Part shown: positions 10,033-20,759 of the stretch, piece by piece | How positions within the stretch are numbered: position 1 is the stretch's first letter | Layout of the letters: each line of letters starts with the position of its first letter | From: Symbiodinium natans | Lineage: Eukaryota > Sar > Dinophyceae > Suessiales > Symbiodiniaceae | Assembly: GCA_905221605.1 (NCBI GenBank) | Contig: CAJNDS010000815.1 | Location: 1-47,500, forward strand | DNA length: 47,500 nt | Direction of reading: 5' to 3' | Made by a program: the position numbers and the translations under genes | Notes under the pieces: generated by a model | Seen by the model: only the letters and a program-made list of their open reading frames with translations | Told to the model about the DNA's origin: nothing | Database searches by the model: none

Positions 10033-10481
10033 GCTGAGCCCCAGCAAGATCTGCAAATGTCTGACATCCTGCTACACCCACGCCTCCAGAACCAGGGGTG
10101 ACTGATGGACAATCCGATGCATCTCCGTCATCACCTTCCGTCGTCGTTCTCGGGTTTGGGTGGAGCTTTCGGAGTGCAGACGTAGAGAAAAACTTGAAAC
10201 GGCTTTCGGTTCTGCCACTCTCTGCGCGCGCATTGCAGCACGCGCTGTAAGACTGCCAGTGGCCTTGCCGTCGTGCTCGATTGTCCACGTGACCTGCTCA
10301 GGGGTGGACAGACACCATTCCAGCAACGCTTCTGAGGGCTGTCCTGATGTCTGCTCCCCGCCTTGCTTTCGGACTTCGCGGCGCGAACGGTGTGTGTTGA
10401 CACCTTGAACAAGTGTGGTCTTGCGTGAACAAGGCCGGACAACAAGGCCAGGACAGCAGCTGTTGCAAAAAGGAAGTGCAT
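10020..10481 (-). CDS. Secreted or membrane-targeted protein with signal peptide, at least three exons
   Basis: Exon 1 (10421-10481) starts with ATG and encodes MHFLFATAAVLALLSGLVHA, a textbook signal peptide. A GA donor (GCAA|GACC) joins an AG|G acceptor to exon 2 (10182-10361, 59 whole codons). Exon 2 reads GEQTSGQPSEALLEWCLSTP, then EQVTWTIEHDGKATG and a basic stretch. A GT donor and AG|G acceptor lead to exon 3 (from 10134), with DDGDASDCPSVTPGSGGVGV and AGCQTFADLAGAQLGG. All phases agree. The 3' end is uncertain, and the exon at 9651-9770 may belong here. The VTWTIEHDG segment resembles a beta-sandwich extracellular stretch, but no family can be named. Confidence 0.65.
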
Positions 10482-11211
10482 CCCTGGCTCTGCAAAGCCT
10501 GGAACTGCCCTCTGAACCAAGCGGGCCTCCGTAGGCTTGGCAGGATCCAGAACGAGGGTCCCCTTGAACCTTGGACACAAGTGTGACATGGACACGTGTC
10601 ACCGTGGTACTGCATCTCTGGGCATCACTTATCACAACCGGGGCACTCGTCCTCAGAGATGTCCTCGCATTGAGCTCCAGGTAACTGGGCTAGGGACCAG
10701 GGACACGAGCGTTCTCAACGCCTACCGAGGACCCAGGGCCCAGGACCGTCTGAAAGACCGAGTTTGGAGGTTTCAAAACTTTGGGGAGCCCATTGTTTCT
10801 GAAAACTGGCTCCTCGGGGCTGGGATTTGAAGCTTCAAGGGTCCGGTGAGTCCTATGCACGGTAGCTTTCAGACACTGCCGCCCTACGTCGCCTTCGCAG
10901 GATGCAGAGCATGTGGCTTTCGGGGTCTACTTCGATACTTCGATGGTCGAAGCTTTCCTTGTCACTGGCCCGGCATGACCCTGATATTTTGACACGACAA
11001 CACGATTGGCTTTCTAGCGCCCGAGCGCTCCCTTGAAAACTCGGGTCAGGTTCCGGCCGCGCAGAGCCGGGTTTAGAAGTCGTCGCGTCGGAGGGGTGTG
11101 CAAGGTTCATGCTCAGGGCGTAAGCTTGGGTGCACCAGTAAAGAGACAGCTGCGTGCACAAAACCATGCTCGGCACATGTTGCCCGTCCCATGATCCAGC
11201 CCAGAACTTAC

Positions 11212-12096
11212 AAAGAGTGGAGCACCAACTAAGGCGAACGCATTTCTGACGAAGTCCTTGCAATACTTCAGGTGCTGGGCCCAAAACTTGTCGTAGGTCA
11301 CATGGTCATCCATCGGACCAGTCAGCATGCTTTTCTTGCCTGGGTCCGTGCTGGAGTCTGCATCTCCTGTCACTTTCACTTTGGAGTTCTTGAAGGCCTG
11401 GACGCCGCCAACGATCATATCTGACCATTGGTATAGTGCATCCCTCACTGGCGCGTCTGACATTCGCTTGCCGTCTTTGTCATCAAAAATGAATAGAAGT
11501 CGCGGCGGTGACTTCTCAACGAGCAACGTGCAGGTGTTGCAAACTTCCTTGTCTGAAGCTTCATCCACCCACGAGCCCATAGTGGCTTCTGAGACGTAGT
11601 CCTCGACCACCAGTTTTAAGCCAGCATCCTTGGACGGCTGCATGATTGCATGTACAGTCTTACGTGTTTGACATGCGACAAGCCAGACAGTACCTTCAAA
11701 ACCATTTCTAAGGGGATAAGCATTTCCCAGCGGTCAACTTCGCGCATTCGGACGTGCAGAACTGTCGTGGGTTCATCATGGTTCATGTCGTACTTCCGCC
11801 GCCGCTGGTGCGCTCTCCGCAAAGTGCAAAACCGTTTTGGCCTTTGGGCCTTGAACATCCTTGAACATCCTTGAACCGAAGGGCGAAGGGCGAGTGGCAC
11901 TTGCGACAGTTGGCATGACAAGCATGAGATGTGGAGATGCAGAACATGCTACGAGTTTAGACAGCCAATGCAACTTGTGCAACCCCGAATGCAACCCAGG
12001 ATCATCGCACACCACTTTCTTCCACATCCTCATTCTGTCCGTGCCATCTCCTTTGCCGAATCCGACCTTGTCCAACTTTTGGCCGTCCAAGATCAC
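11212..12096 (-). CDS. Three-exon gene of unknown function (249 codons seen)
   Basis: Exons 11953-12096, 11664-11849 and 11212-11628 are all whole codons (48, 62 and 139) joined in phase 0. Introns begin GT (AAACTC|GTAGC, AAACAC|GTAAG) and end AAG|G. A further GTAAG donor follows the last exon, so the gene continues leftward. Segments include KLDKVGFGKGDGTDRMRMWK, TTVLHVRMREVDRWEMLIPL and PRLLFIFDDKDGKRMSDAPV. The last exon is mixed alpha/beta with a TYDKFWAQHLKYCKDF helix. Before the middle exon the acceptor is repeated three times as TTCAAGGATG units of 10 bases, so alternative acceptors are possible. I recognise no domain. The exon chain itself is well supported. Confidence 0.7.
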
Positions 12097-12370
12097 CTTG
12101 AGGTGAGATTCACTCTACTGACCAGCAGTTTTAGTGTCGGAGCTGGGTGCTCTGCAACATTTGTTAGCGTCACACTTGCACACGTCGATCAATAGTGCCA
12201 GTACTACAGAAGAACGGAAGACCCGAGTAGCTAACAGATCTGACTGCGAGGCCGCAAGGCAGGCTCCTCTGAAACCTAAGAAAAGTCGACTTTCAGAACG
12301 AAGCCTGATTGTGAGGCTTGTGCGATGGGAACTCCTACGGGCATCCTGAGTCATGTCAGGCCTAACGGGC

Positions 12371-13152
12371 CTAACCTATGTCGACGGCAAGTCCCTGTGC
12401 AAGAACAGCGATGAGAAGGGCAGAAAGCTGGCTAAGGCATTCGGCGTGAGGAACTAAGGTTGAAAACCAAGCAGGGCCGCAGCAGGGCCCGGATGCGAGC
12501 AAACAAAAAGAAAATCCACCAGCGAAGGCCCAAAAAACAGAATGCGACTGCGGTTGTGGAAGTTTCCACACTTGGGGAAGCAGGTGGGCCAGACGATTAT
12601 TGCCGTAAAAAACGGCCGTGAAGGACCCCATCTGGCAGAAAAGCAAAGCATCCGACACTTTGATAAACTCAAATCTAGCGACTGTCTGGGTTGGACAATC
12701 GGTTGGTACTGTTGTAAGAAAGCACCGTTTAACTGTGTTTTGAGTAATTTTGAGTTTCCACCAGAAGCTGTTTCTGCGCATCGAGAAGAAAAAGAATGAG
12801 AACAAGCGCCGGGATCCACAAGTATAAAAACCATGCAAGCGCAGTCCAACACAACTTTTCCTGCTTCCACGTGCCGGTACGAAACAACCCAAAAGATTCT
12901 GCCCAGCACAGAACTTGCTGAACTTTCTGGACAAATACGAAGGACATCGTCCCCAGGCGGAACCTCACAAAAAATCCAGAGCCACCGAAGAGCGGCACTG
13001 CCACTAGGTTCCTCGGATAGCTTGTGGAAAGAAACCCTGCAAATGCCAGTACGGTGGGATGTCGTATGCTCTTCATCGAAAGGACATGTGGAAAAACCGC
13101 GAATGTGTCTGCTCGATGCGTGCTCAGTTGCGAGCTTGCTTACAGGGATCAT
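12371..13152 (-). other. Overlapping long open frames, coding status unclear
   Basis: Two minus frames of 187 and 232 codons overlap here. One reads VARFEFIKVSDALLFCQMGS and continues with hydrophobic sequence. The other contains LRWLWIFCEVPPGDDV. Neither shows a family motif or clear AG|G exon borders, and they exclude each other over most of their length. Exons of a membrane protein are possible. Confidence 0.25.
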
Positions 13153-13159
13153 GTTCGTA

Positions 13160-14640
13160 AACCAAGAATACTGAATAATGAATAATCAAGATCAACAACA
13201 CATACAAATGTCGTGTTTCCGGTGTTGGGTATGATGTCTGCTGCTTTCTACCATCTTCTGACTGGCGCACTCAAAGTAGTGATCCGCGACTGTGCGATGG
13301 AGGGGCTTCTGTTTTCTCAGGTGTGGGTTGGATTGTGAAGCGGAAACTTGTTTTGTCTTGGGTCCTGGTTGGTTCGGCTTGGCTTTGGGTTCCTAAGAAA
13401 AACTGGACCCGACTTTGCCACGACCGACCGCAGGCACCCAAGATATTTCAAGGTCCGTGAGCCAGAAGGAAAGCTAGATGGAAGCAGGCACGTATAAAAA
13501 CCTGGTCGTTTTCTGGATTTTCGGAGAATTTGGAACAACGACATAAAGGAACAATGAGCAGAAAGAAGGACAGGAAGAAATACATGAATGACAAAACAAA
13601 GACAAACAGATCGACATAAACTGAAAAATCAAAATCATTCAAGTCAGGAAGAAGGAGCCAACAACAGAAGGACCCGAAGAAGGAAGGAAACAACAAAAAG
13701 AAGACAAGAGAAAGCAATACAATGATGATGGGCAGCGTACTGAGCAGAACACTGTCATTTGCTCCTTGGTACTGTATTATTGTTTGGAGGTACCAGCTGC
13801 CACTGGCAGAGGATTGCCATTTGCTGAAGAGGAAGTAGTGCGTTCTTGTATGTCACAAAGCTCATATTTGGCACTTTCGGGTGCTCAGAATCCACGAAAC
13901 ATCGGTGTTGACGAGGTTTTCAGCATTGCCAAGTGCTGCCCTACTCACCCGAAAACAGTGTGCGCAGCAGTTCGTTTCCAGGACTTTGTGCGCCTGTGAC
14001 CACCTACATCTCGAGAATCTGACCCAGCGGCTCACCCGTTCGGACAACTTAAGGGAGCTGCGGGAAGGTGATGGAGCAAATCGAGGAGACATGAAGAAAG
14101 CAAAGGGACCCGAACCATCCGGAAGAGAGGACCCCAAAACCGTTCCTCCTTGCAAGAACGAGCAACAACCCCAGAACAATAGTGGTGAAGCATGTGAAGC
14201 CGGGCAAACAGCTACTTGGCCCCTGAACATGCTGGGGTTTAGGGAGCGTGGGGCTCATGCTCTTCATTGACACATGTGTCACATGTGACGTAAGATCACA
14301 CACCTCCGCAACAGGCCAGTTTCTGCACATGTCTGATCGCCTTCAGAACGAATGTCTTGTCGTCGATGTCTTTGCATTCGAAGTGCTTCAACATGCCCTC
14401 GGTAAGTGGGTCCAAAGGGTACCTGATCGGATGTCCCGCCAGGGCAACCTCTGACTAACAAACACGAACCACACGTGCAAAGTAAAATGTCACAGAGTTC
14501 TACCTATTTACCGACCGAAATTGTAATGGCAGGCATACGCCTAGCTTGGAAGACCATGCAGGCTTACAGTGCAACATCATGTCCGTTCATGGCTGCGTGA
14601 CGTTGCTGTATGAAAACATGTCTTTCGAGTGTGCTTTCAC
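13160..14640. other. Stretch without a convincing gene
   Basis: A purine-rich (plus strand) A/G tract occupies about 13530-13720. A hydrophilic plus-strand frame at about 14030-14270 contains KKAKGPEPSGREDPKTVPPC. It looks protein-like but has no splice-compatible partners and runs against the strand of all supported genes. Confidence 0.3.
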
Positions 14641-14979
14641 CAGGAAATCGCGCTCTTGCCTGCCTCATCAAAGCTTTGGTCTCTTCGTAAGCCTCTTCTG
14701 CGGTCACTGGTGTTGGCAGGACATCGAGCGGTTCAGTCGCGATGCCTGGGACAATCGATGCAGCTTGATATGATTTGATATGTCACACTGAACTAGTGAC
14801 AAGGACAGACACATGAGAACATCGCCATGAACGCTGGCTCTATCAGTCGCAGGTGCGCCGAGCACATGCCTCGAAACCAACGAAAGCCCCCGCAACCTTG
14901 GGCGTTCAGCCATGAGGCAGTTGGTGCCTGGTTGGGACGGGCATGGAACATCTGCATTCAGCTCGACGGAGTGGCTAGC
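14641..14979 (-). CDS. Two probable exons of an unrecognised gene
   Basis: Exon 14897-14979 (AG|GCT acceptor, AG|GTTGCGG donor) reads ASHSVELNADVPCPSQPGTN followed by CLMAERP. A second exon ending at 14641 (CCTG|GTGAAAG donor) reads IATEPLDVLPTPVTAEEAYE followed by ETKALMRQARARFP, a charged helix. The phase between them is not resolved, so an exon or border is missing. The EEAYEETKALMRQARARF helix suggests a soluble protein. No family is recognised. Confidence 0.45.
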
Positions 14980-15435
14980 CTCAACAGCTGTCGGCCTTCT
15001 GAGGTTGCCGTGGCACGGTGGATCATGGTGGCATGGGACGCTGTTCATTGTTCCATGTCATTCTCGGACTCAGCCCCCAATGCTGCCGAGATTCTCCCAT
15101 GTTGTCGCAGCTGGCAGATCCCCCGTGGATCCAGCACAAGAAAGAGCCCACGGCTTTGGCAGGACAGGCAAGACTCGAGTCAACATCGAGCAAGTTCGAA
15201 AAAGAGAATTGCTACTCACACCCAGCGACTTGAAGAAATGTTCGTTCCATTCCTGCGTCACAGCAGGATCCCTGATTCAGCCAAATAGCCTATCACCGCA
15301 ACAACCACTAAATGCCAACACAAACTAAAGGCGCATGAAACGTGCAGCGCATGCAGCGACCCTAAGCTCCATCATCAAGCCCCATAAGAAGGCCCACATC
15401 ATCTCCAAAGCTCCGTGTCACTGAGGGTAGGGCAC

Positions 15436-15635
15436 TCAGCACGGGCTCTCCAAATCGACTTCCTTACGATGTTTTTGCCCACGACGTGTGCAAGGCGTCG
15501 ACGGCTCAAGGCGTTTGAAGGTTCGTAAGGCTGGTTTTGCGACTTGCGCTTTAAGGCGGACACCTTGAGGGAGGATCTCAACAGGACCAGCGGGAGATTC
15601 TGCTCTAGGTAGCTCTGCGTCCACGTCGTCAGAAC
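15436..15635 (-). CDS. C-terminal exon of a basic, disordered protein
   Basis: A 200-base exon starts after an AG|G acceptor (GTCAG|GTTCTG, phase 1) and ends with TGA. It reads SDDVDAELPRAESPAGPVEI, then a proline- and lysine-rich tail (LRTFKRLEPSTPCTRRGQKH). The first third is acidic and the rest basic, typical of a disordered tail. Another minus frame is also open, but this one has the better splice border. Upstream exons were not identified with certainty. Confidence 0.5.
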
Positions 15636-16054
15636 CTGACCGAAAGAGAGCTTAATTCCCAAACCCAACCCAGAAGTCTCACCTGCAAACTTCGCTGTTC
15701 AACCGTCATTTAGTGGCAAGTGCGCTGCAACGTGCCCAACCTTCCATGAGAGAGCTGTCCATGGATACGATGCTAGGCCTCAGCGAAACACACAAATTTG
15801 TATCGACGGGAGCATGTGTCCCATCTGGCTTGCCACCATGAGATACCTAGTGCCGTGGACCTCTTCAAAACGGGGAGGCCTATGCGATGTTTCATGCTTC
15901 CCTTCCGGCGCATGGGGTCGAGGGCCTATATCGAACCAGGAATTCAGAGGCATCAGCGGGAGAGTGCTGGCAATACCATCTGCGGTGCCAGAGATGCCAG
16001 GCGGACCTGCACTGGCGGTTGGAACTCTCAGTGGAGAAGTCTTAAAGGTCAGCC

Positions 16055-16818
16055 GCGGATTCGGAAACTGGAAACGCGCGGATTGGGAAACTGGAAAACC
16101 CTGATTCTGGAAACTACAAAACGCGGATTCGGAAACTGAAAACGCGGATTCGGGAAACCAGGATTCGAGAAACCAGCTGATTCAGGAACCTGGAAAACGC
16201 GGATTCGGAAACCAGCTGATTCAGGAAACTGGAAAACGCGGATTCGGAAACTGGAAACCGCTGATTCAGGAAACTGGAAAAGGCGGATTCGGAAACCAGC
16301 TGATTCAGGAAACTGGAAAACGCGGATTCGGAAACCAGCTGATTCAGGAAACAGGACAACGCGGATTCGGAAACCAGCTGATTCAGGAAACTGGAAAACG
16401 CGGATTCGGAAACTGGAAACCGCTGATTCAGGAAACTGGAAAAGGGCGGATTCGGAAACCAGCTGATTCAGGAAACTGGAAAACGCGGATTCGGAAACCA
16501 GCTGATTCAGGAAACAGGACAACGCGGATTCGGAAACCAGCTGATTCAGGAAACTGGAAAACGCGGATTCGGAAACCAGCTGATTCAGGAAACTGGAAAC
16601 CGCGGATTCGGAAACCAGCTGATTCAGGAACCTGGAAAACGCGGATTCGGAAACCAGCTGATTCAGGCAACTGGAAAACGCGGATTCGGAAACCAGCTGA
16701 TTCAGGCAACTGGAAAACGCGGATTGGAAACCAGCTGATTCAGGCAACTGGAAAACGCGGATTCGGAAACCAGCTGATTCAGGCAACTGGAAAACGCGGA
16801 TTCGGAAACTGCGGATGG
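16055..16818. repeat. 39-base tandem array (left arm of a large foldback)
   Basis: About 18 units of 39 bases and shorter variants are built from GATTCAGGAAACTGGAAAAC plus GCGGATTCGGAAACCAGCT. Because 39 bases is 13 codons, the minus strand stays open for 278 codons reading FRIRVFQFPESAG repeats. Unit drops (for example 16240-16270) and single-base indels are visible. The core GATTCAGGAAAC recurs in inverse orientation at 18315-18755. Confidence 0.9.
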
Positions 16819-16924
16819 CAGGAGCCGAATTCGTGGATTCGGACAGAGCTGGTTCAGGGGTCCTCATCAGAACGGTCGTAGACACATGTCTCTCGGCTCA
16901 GATTCATGGCTAAAAGCTCGCGAT

Positions 16925-18305
16925 CTCCCCCCCCCCCCCGCGAGACCCAGTTTCAACAGGCTGGAGCCCAATGCTGGCCCAATGCTGTTGCTTGAATGGT
17001 TAGTGTCACAAAGCAGCCTTGTCCTGGACGCTATCATGCCCCACCCCCCCCCCCCTCCCCGACACCCAGTTTCAACAGGCTGGAGCCCAATGCTGTTGCT
17101 TGAATGGCTGCTGGAGCCCAATGCTGTTGCTTGAATGGTTAGTGTCACAAAGCAGCCTTGTCCTGGACGCTATCATCCCCCCCGACACCCAGTTTCGACA
17201 GGCTGGAGCCCAATACTGTTGCTTGAAGGGCTGCTGGAGCCCAATGCTGTTGCTTGAATGGTTAGTGTCACAAAGCAGCCTTGTCCTGGACGCTATCATC
17301 CCCCCCCCCCCCCCCCCCCGCCCCCACCCCCACCCCCAGTTTCAACAGGCTGGAGCCCAATGCTGTTGCTTGAATGGCTGCTGGAGCCCAATGCGCTTGA
17401 ATGGTTAGTGTCACAAAGCAGCCTTGTCCTGGACGCTATCATCCCCCCCCCCGACACCCAGGCTGGAGCCCAATGCTGTTGCTTGAAGGGCTGCTGGAGC
17501 CCAATGCTGTTGCTTGAATGGTTAGTGTCACAAAGCAGCCTTGTCCTGGACGCTATCATCCCCCCCCCCCGAGACCCAGTTTCAACAGGCTGAGCCCAAT
17601 GCTGTTGCTTGAATGGCTGCTGGAGCCCAATGCTGTTGCTTGAATGGTTAGTGTCACAAAGCAGCCTTGTCCTGGACGCTATCATCCCCCCCCCCCGAGA
17701 CCCAGTTTCAACAGGCTGGAGCCCAATGCTGTTGCTTGAAGGGCTGCTGGAGCCCAATGCTGTTGCTTGAATGGTTAGTGTCAAAGCAAAGCAGCCTTGT
17801 CCTGGACGCTATCATCCCTCCCCCCCCCCGCGAGACCCAGTTTCAACAGGCTGGAGCCCAATGCTGTTGCTTGAATGGCTGCTGGAGCCCAATGCTGTTG
17901 CTTGGTGGTTAGTGTCACAAAGCAGCCTTGTCCTGGACGCTATCATCCCCCCCCCCCCCGAGACCCAGTTTCAACAGGCTGGAGCCCAATGCTGTTGCTT
18001 GAATGGCTGCTGGAGCCCAATGCTGTTGCTTGAATGGTTAGTGTCACAAAGCAGCCTTGTCCTGGACGCTATCATCCCCCCCCCCCCCGAGACCCAGTTT
18101 CAACAGGCTGGAGCCCAATGCTGTTGCTTGAATGGCTGCTGGAGCCCAATGCGCTTGAATGGTTAGTGTCACAAAGCAGCCTTGTCCTTGACGCTATCAT
18201 CCCCCCCCCGAGACCCAGTTTCAACAGGCTGGAGCCCAATGCTGTTGCTTGAATGGCTGCTGGAGCCCAATGCGCTTCAACGGTTAGTGTCACAAAGCAG
18301 CCCCC
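16925..18305. repeat. About 125-base satellite with poly-C hinge
   Basis: Ten full copies plus partial ends occur. Each contains GTTTCAACAGGCTGGAGCCC, an internal near-duplicate of GGAGCCCAATGCTGTTGCTT, GGTTAGTGTCACAAAGCAGC, CTTGTCCTGGACGCTATCAT and a C run of 7-19 bases. Copies differ by loss of one internal half-unit and by C-run length. The C runs could form i-motif or G-quadruplex structures. ORFs here are repeat artefacts. Confidence 0.95.
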
Positions 18306-18314
18306 CACATTTCA

Positions 18315-18755
18315 ACAGGCCCGAATCGCGCGGTTTCCTGAATCGCATGGTTTCCTGAATCGCGTGGTTTCCTGAATCGCGCAGTTTCCTGAATCGTGCA
18401 GTTTCCTGAATCGCGCAGTTTCCTGAATCGAGCAGTTTCCTGAATCGCGTGGTTTCCTGAATCCGCTGGTTTCCTGAATCGCGCAGTTTGCTGAATCGTG
18501 CAGTTTCCTGAATCGCGCAGTTTCCTGAATCGCGTGCTGTCAGTTTCCTGAATCGCGCGGTTTCCTGAATCGCGTGTTCTCAGTTTCCTGAATCTCGTGG
18601 TTTCCTGAACCGCGGTTTCCTGAATTGCGGGAAAACAGTTTCCTGAATCGCGCAGTTTCCTGAATCGCGTGGTTTCCTGAATCCTGGTTTCCTGAATCGC
18701 GCAGTTTCCTGAATCCTGGTTTCCTGAATCGCGTCCAGTTTCTGAATCACGCATT
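18315..18755. repeat. 17-base tandem array (right arm of foldback)
   Basis: About 25 copies of TTTCCTGAATCGCGCAG and variants. Its reverse complement contains GATTCAGGAAAC, the core of the 16055-16818 array, so the two arrays face each other across the 125-base satellite. Two interruptions (TGTCAG and GTTCTCAG) recur. Confidence 0.9.
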
Positions 18756-18759
18756 GTTC

Positions 18760-19510
18760 AGTCTTAAAGATGAGAAAGGCCTGGCATTGCCGGCATCGAG
18801 GGTCTGGGCGGTGGCGACCATCCATCCTGTCCAAGGCCAATCAAAAGCCTTCTTTCAAAAGAGGCAGCTCACCTAATCATGCCAGCTATAGACCACATGT
18901 CCCAGGAAATCTTCACATTTGCAGGTCAGTCATTATGAGTCAACCCCAACAAGTTGGCGAGAATCAAGCACTAAAAGGGAGAGGCGCGCAGCAGAACATG
19001 ATGAAAGTAGGAGGTGCCTGAAGGCCACAGCAAGCGTGAGCATTCTTGCTTGCGCGAGTTCGCATCTACCAGATCTTCACTGTGTCCATCCATGGCTCGC
19101 AGGGCCACTCAGCAACCTATGCTTGGTGAGTGCAACTGACCTTTGTTCGCAGATCAACACTTGAGCAGTGCCCTGTTGAAACCGAATCTTCAATCCAGGA
19201 CCGTCTCGTCTTTCTGTGACGACAGTGCACATGAAACACGCCACCTCCTCGACCGCGTTGGCTGTCTCCCGAGCCGGTGACTGGTCACTCTCATCCTGAG
19301 CACGAGAGATAGCACAACTGTCACAGCAGTGTGGCGTGGCCCCGAGTCACAGGATTGAGTTTCCACCTCAGAAGCGCACCGAGGCCGCTGTGACAACTCG
19401 GCTCGTGGGAAAGCCACGTGCAGCCTGCCAAGAAGCCCCATAAGAAGCCCCAAGACTTCGAGCAAGACAGCAACCAGCACTCCCCCAGCACTGGGGGGGC
19501 AATGGGAGGG
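18760..19510. other. Stretch without a convincing gene
   Basis: Short frames only. The direct repeat AAGAAGCCCCATAAGAAGCCCC occurs at about 19430-19452. The 3' part of the minus gene starting at 20745 may continue here. Confidence 0.4.
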
Positions 19511-19516
19511 CCACGC

Positions 19517-20745
19517 CTCCGGCGGCTTTAGGCGGATGATGCCCTCCTTCGGCTCCAGTCGTTCCTTTGCTTCGCTGGCTTCTCTCTCCAGACTCCGTCC
19601 ACCATCGATGTCCTCACAGTGCAGGTCTAGATGGCACAAACACCTGAAGACGAAGCTGACCTGCACGACCCTTACGGGAACGGCTCAAGGACATCCATCG
19701 TCTTCTTTTGAGCCCCGCACCTCTTCTAACACGGCACTTGTCTTGATCACATCCCGACATCGATCTTGGTTGACCTGCAGTTCCGGTGCTGCTGCGCCAG
19801 AGGGAACTTCGGACGTACTCGAACCTTCCAAACATCTTCCTGTGAACCGATTACAGCTGCGAAGGAGTAGATAAAGGCACAGCCTGATAATCCTGGTGGT
19901 TCACCTCCTTGTGTCTGCAAAGGATACGATTCATCGTGCAAAACGTCCGCAAACACCACATGGCCCTGGCCGGCTGCAAACCATGGTTACACGATTCACC
20001 ATGCAATGAAGACCTCAATCACAACTGAAGCCAGAAGATCTGTGAAGGCCAAAGCTCCGACCTCAAACCCACAAGACTTAAACTTCAGCATGCAGAGAAG
20101 AAGACTGTGCCGGCAACGACTCTAACAGAACAGCTTCAGTGAAGAAGCTCATGTTGAGCAAAATCCTGAGAAGTCCCAGGCCGCTCATGCACACTCTTCC
20201 AGAAACCCATCAGCTAAGTGCTCCGTTGTTAGATGTAGACTCCCGAAACCTTCCAAATAATCTTGACCTCCCTCAAAAAAAATACAATAACATCCGGGGG
20301 CCATGCAAAGCCCTCCAGAGCGCGTTCCGCTCGCCGCTGTCGGACCCGAGCCACGGCCTGCTGCCTTCTCTCCACGACCTGGCTTTCCATGCTTCCCGGA
20401 ATCCCAATGTCGATAGAATGAGGAGACAGTCGTCTAACGAACTTAGATGACAAGCGTCAACCAGCAGATCGTGTCTCCTCAGCTCTTGCCTCATCATCGT
20501 GCACCAGGATCGGCTGCACTGGATCTGGTCGTTTCAGCTGCGGCCCCTCCAGCCGTCGGTCATCGGGGCCTCATCAGCACGCCAGTTCTAAAGTCTCAAC
20601 ACTTCCGCTTCGCGAAGGATCGTGCGATGGAGCTCACTCGAAGCACTAGAAGCTTGCTTAGCCGAGGGGCGCCCATGCCTGTCAGCAACAAACTGCCGAA
20701 CAGCCAGACGGCGCTGAGATACGGAGAGCGGCATGGGTCCAGCAC
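19517..20745 (-). CDS. Multi-exon gene of unknown function, charged protein
   Basis: Coding-looking minus segments, probably one gene. One ends at 20603 with a GT donor and contains PLSVSQRRLAVRQFVADRHG. Exon 20292-20378 reads VVERRQQAVARVRQRRAERA. Exon 19703-19824 reads SSTSEVPSGAAAPELQVNQD then RCRDVIKTSAVLEEVRGSKE. Exon 19517-19612 reads DIDGGRSLEREASEAKERLE then PKEGIIRLKPPE. The last two join in phase through a GA donor (GAA|GACGATGG) to GAG|GACATCGATGG. Both borders carry a similar GA-GAC-GATGG word. The final exon is followed by a GC donor, so the gene continues. The charged helices suggest a coiled or disordered protein. No family is recognised. Confidence 0.5.
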
Positions 20746-20759
20746 ATCTACATTTCAAA

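Noticed and set aside
16049-16885. 278-codon minus-strand open frame reading PESAGFRIRVFQ repeats
   Set aside because: The frame is open only because the 39-base unit is a multiple of three. There is no non-repeat coding sequence, and indels change the frame in neighbouring copies.
16925-18305. CRISPR-like regular array
   Set aside because: Units are tandem copies without unique spacers; the poly-C part varies only in length. The genome context is eukaryotic.
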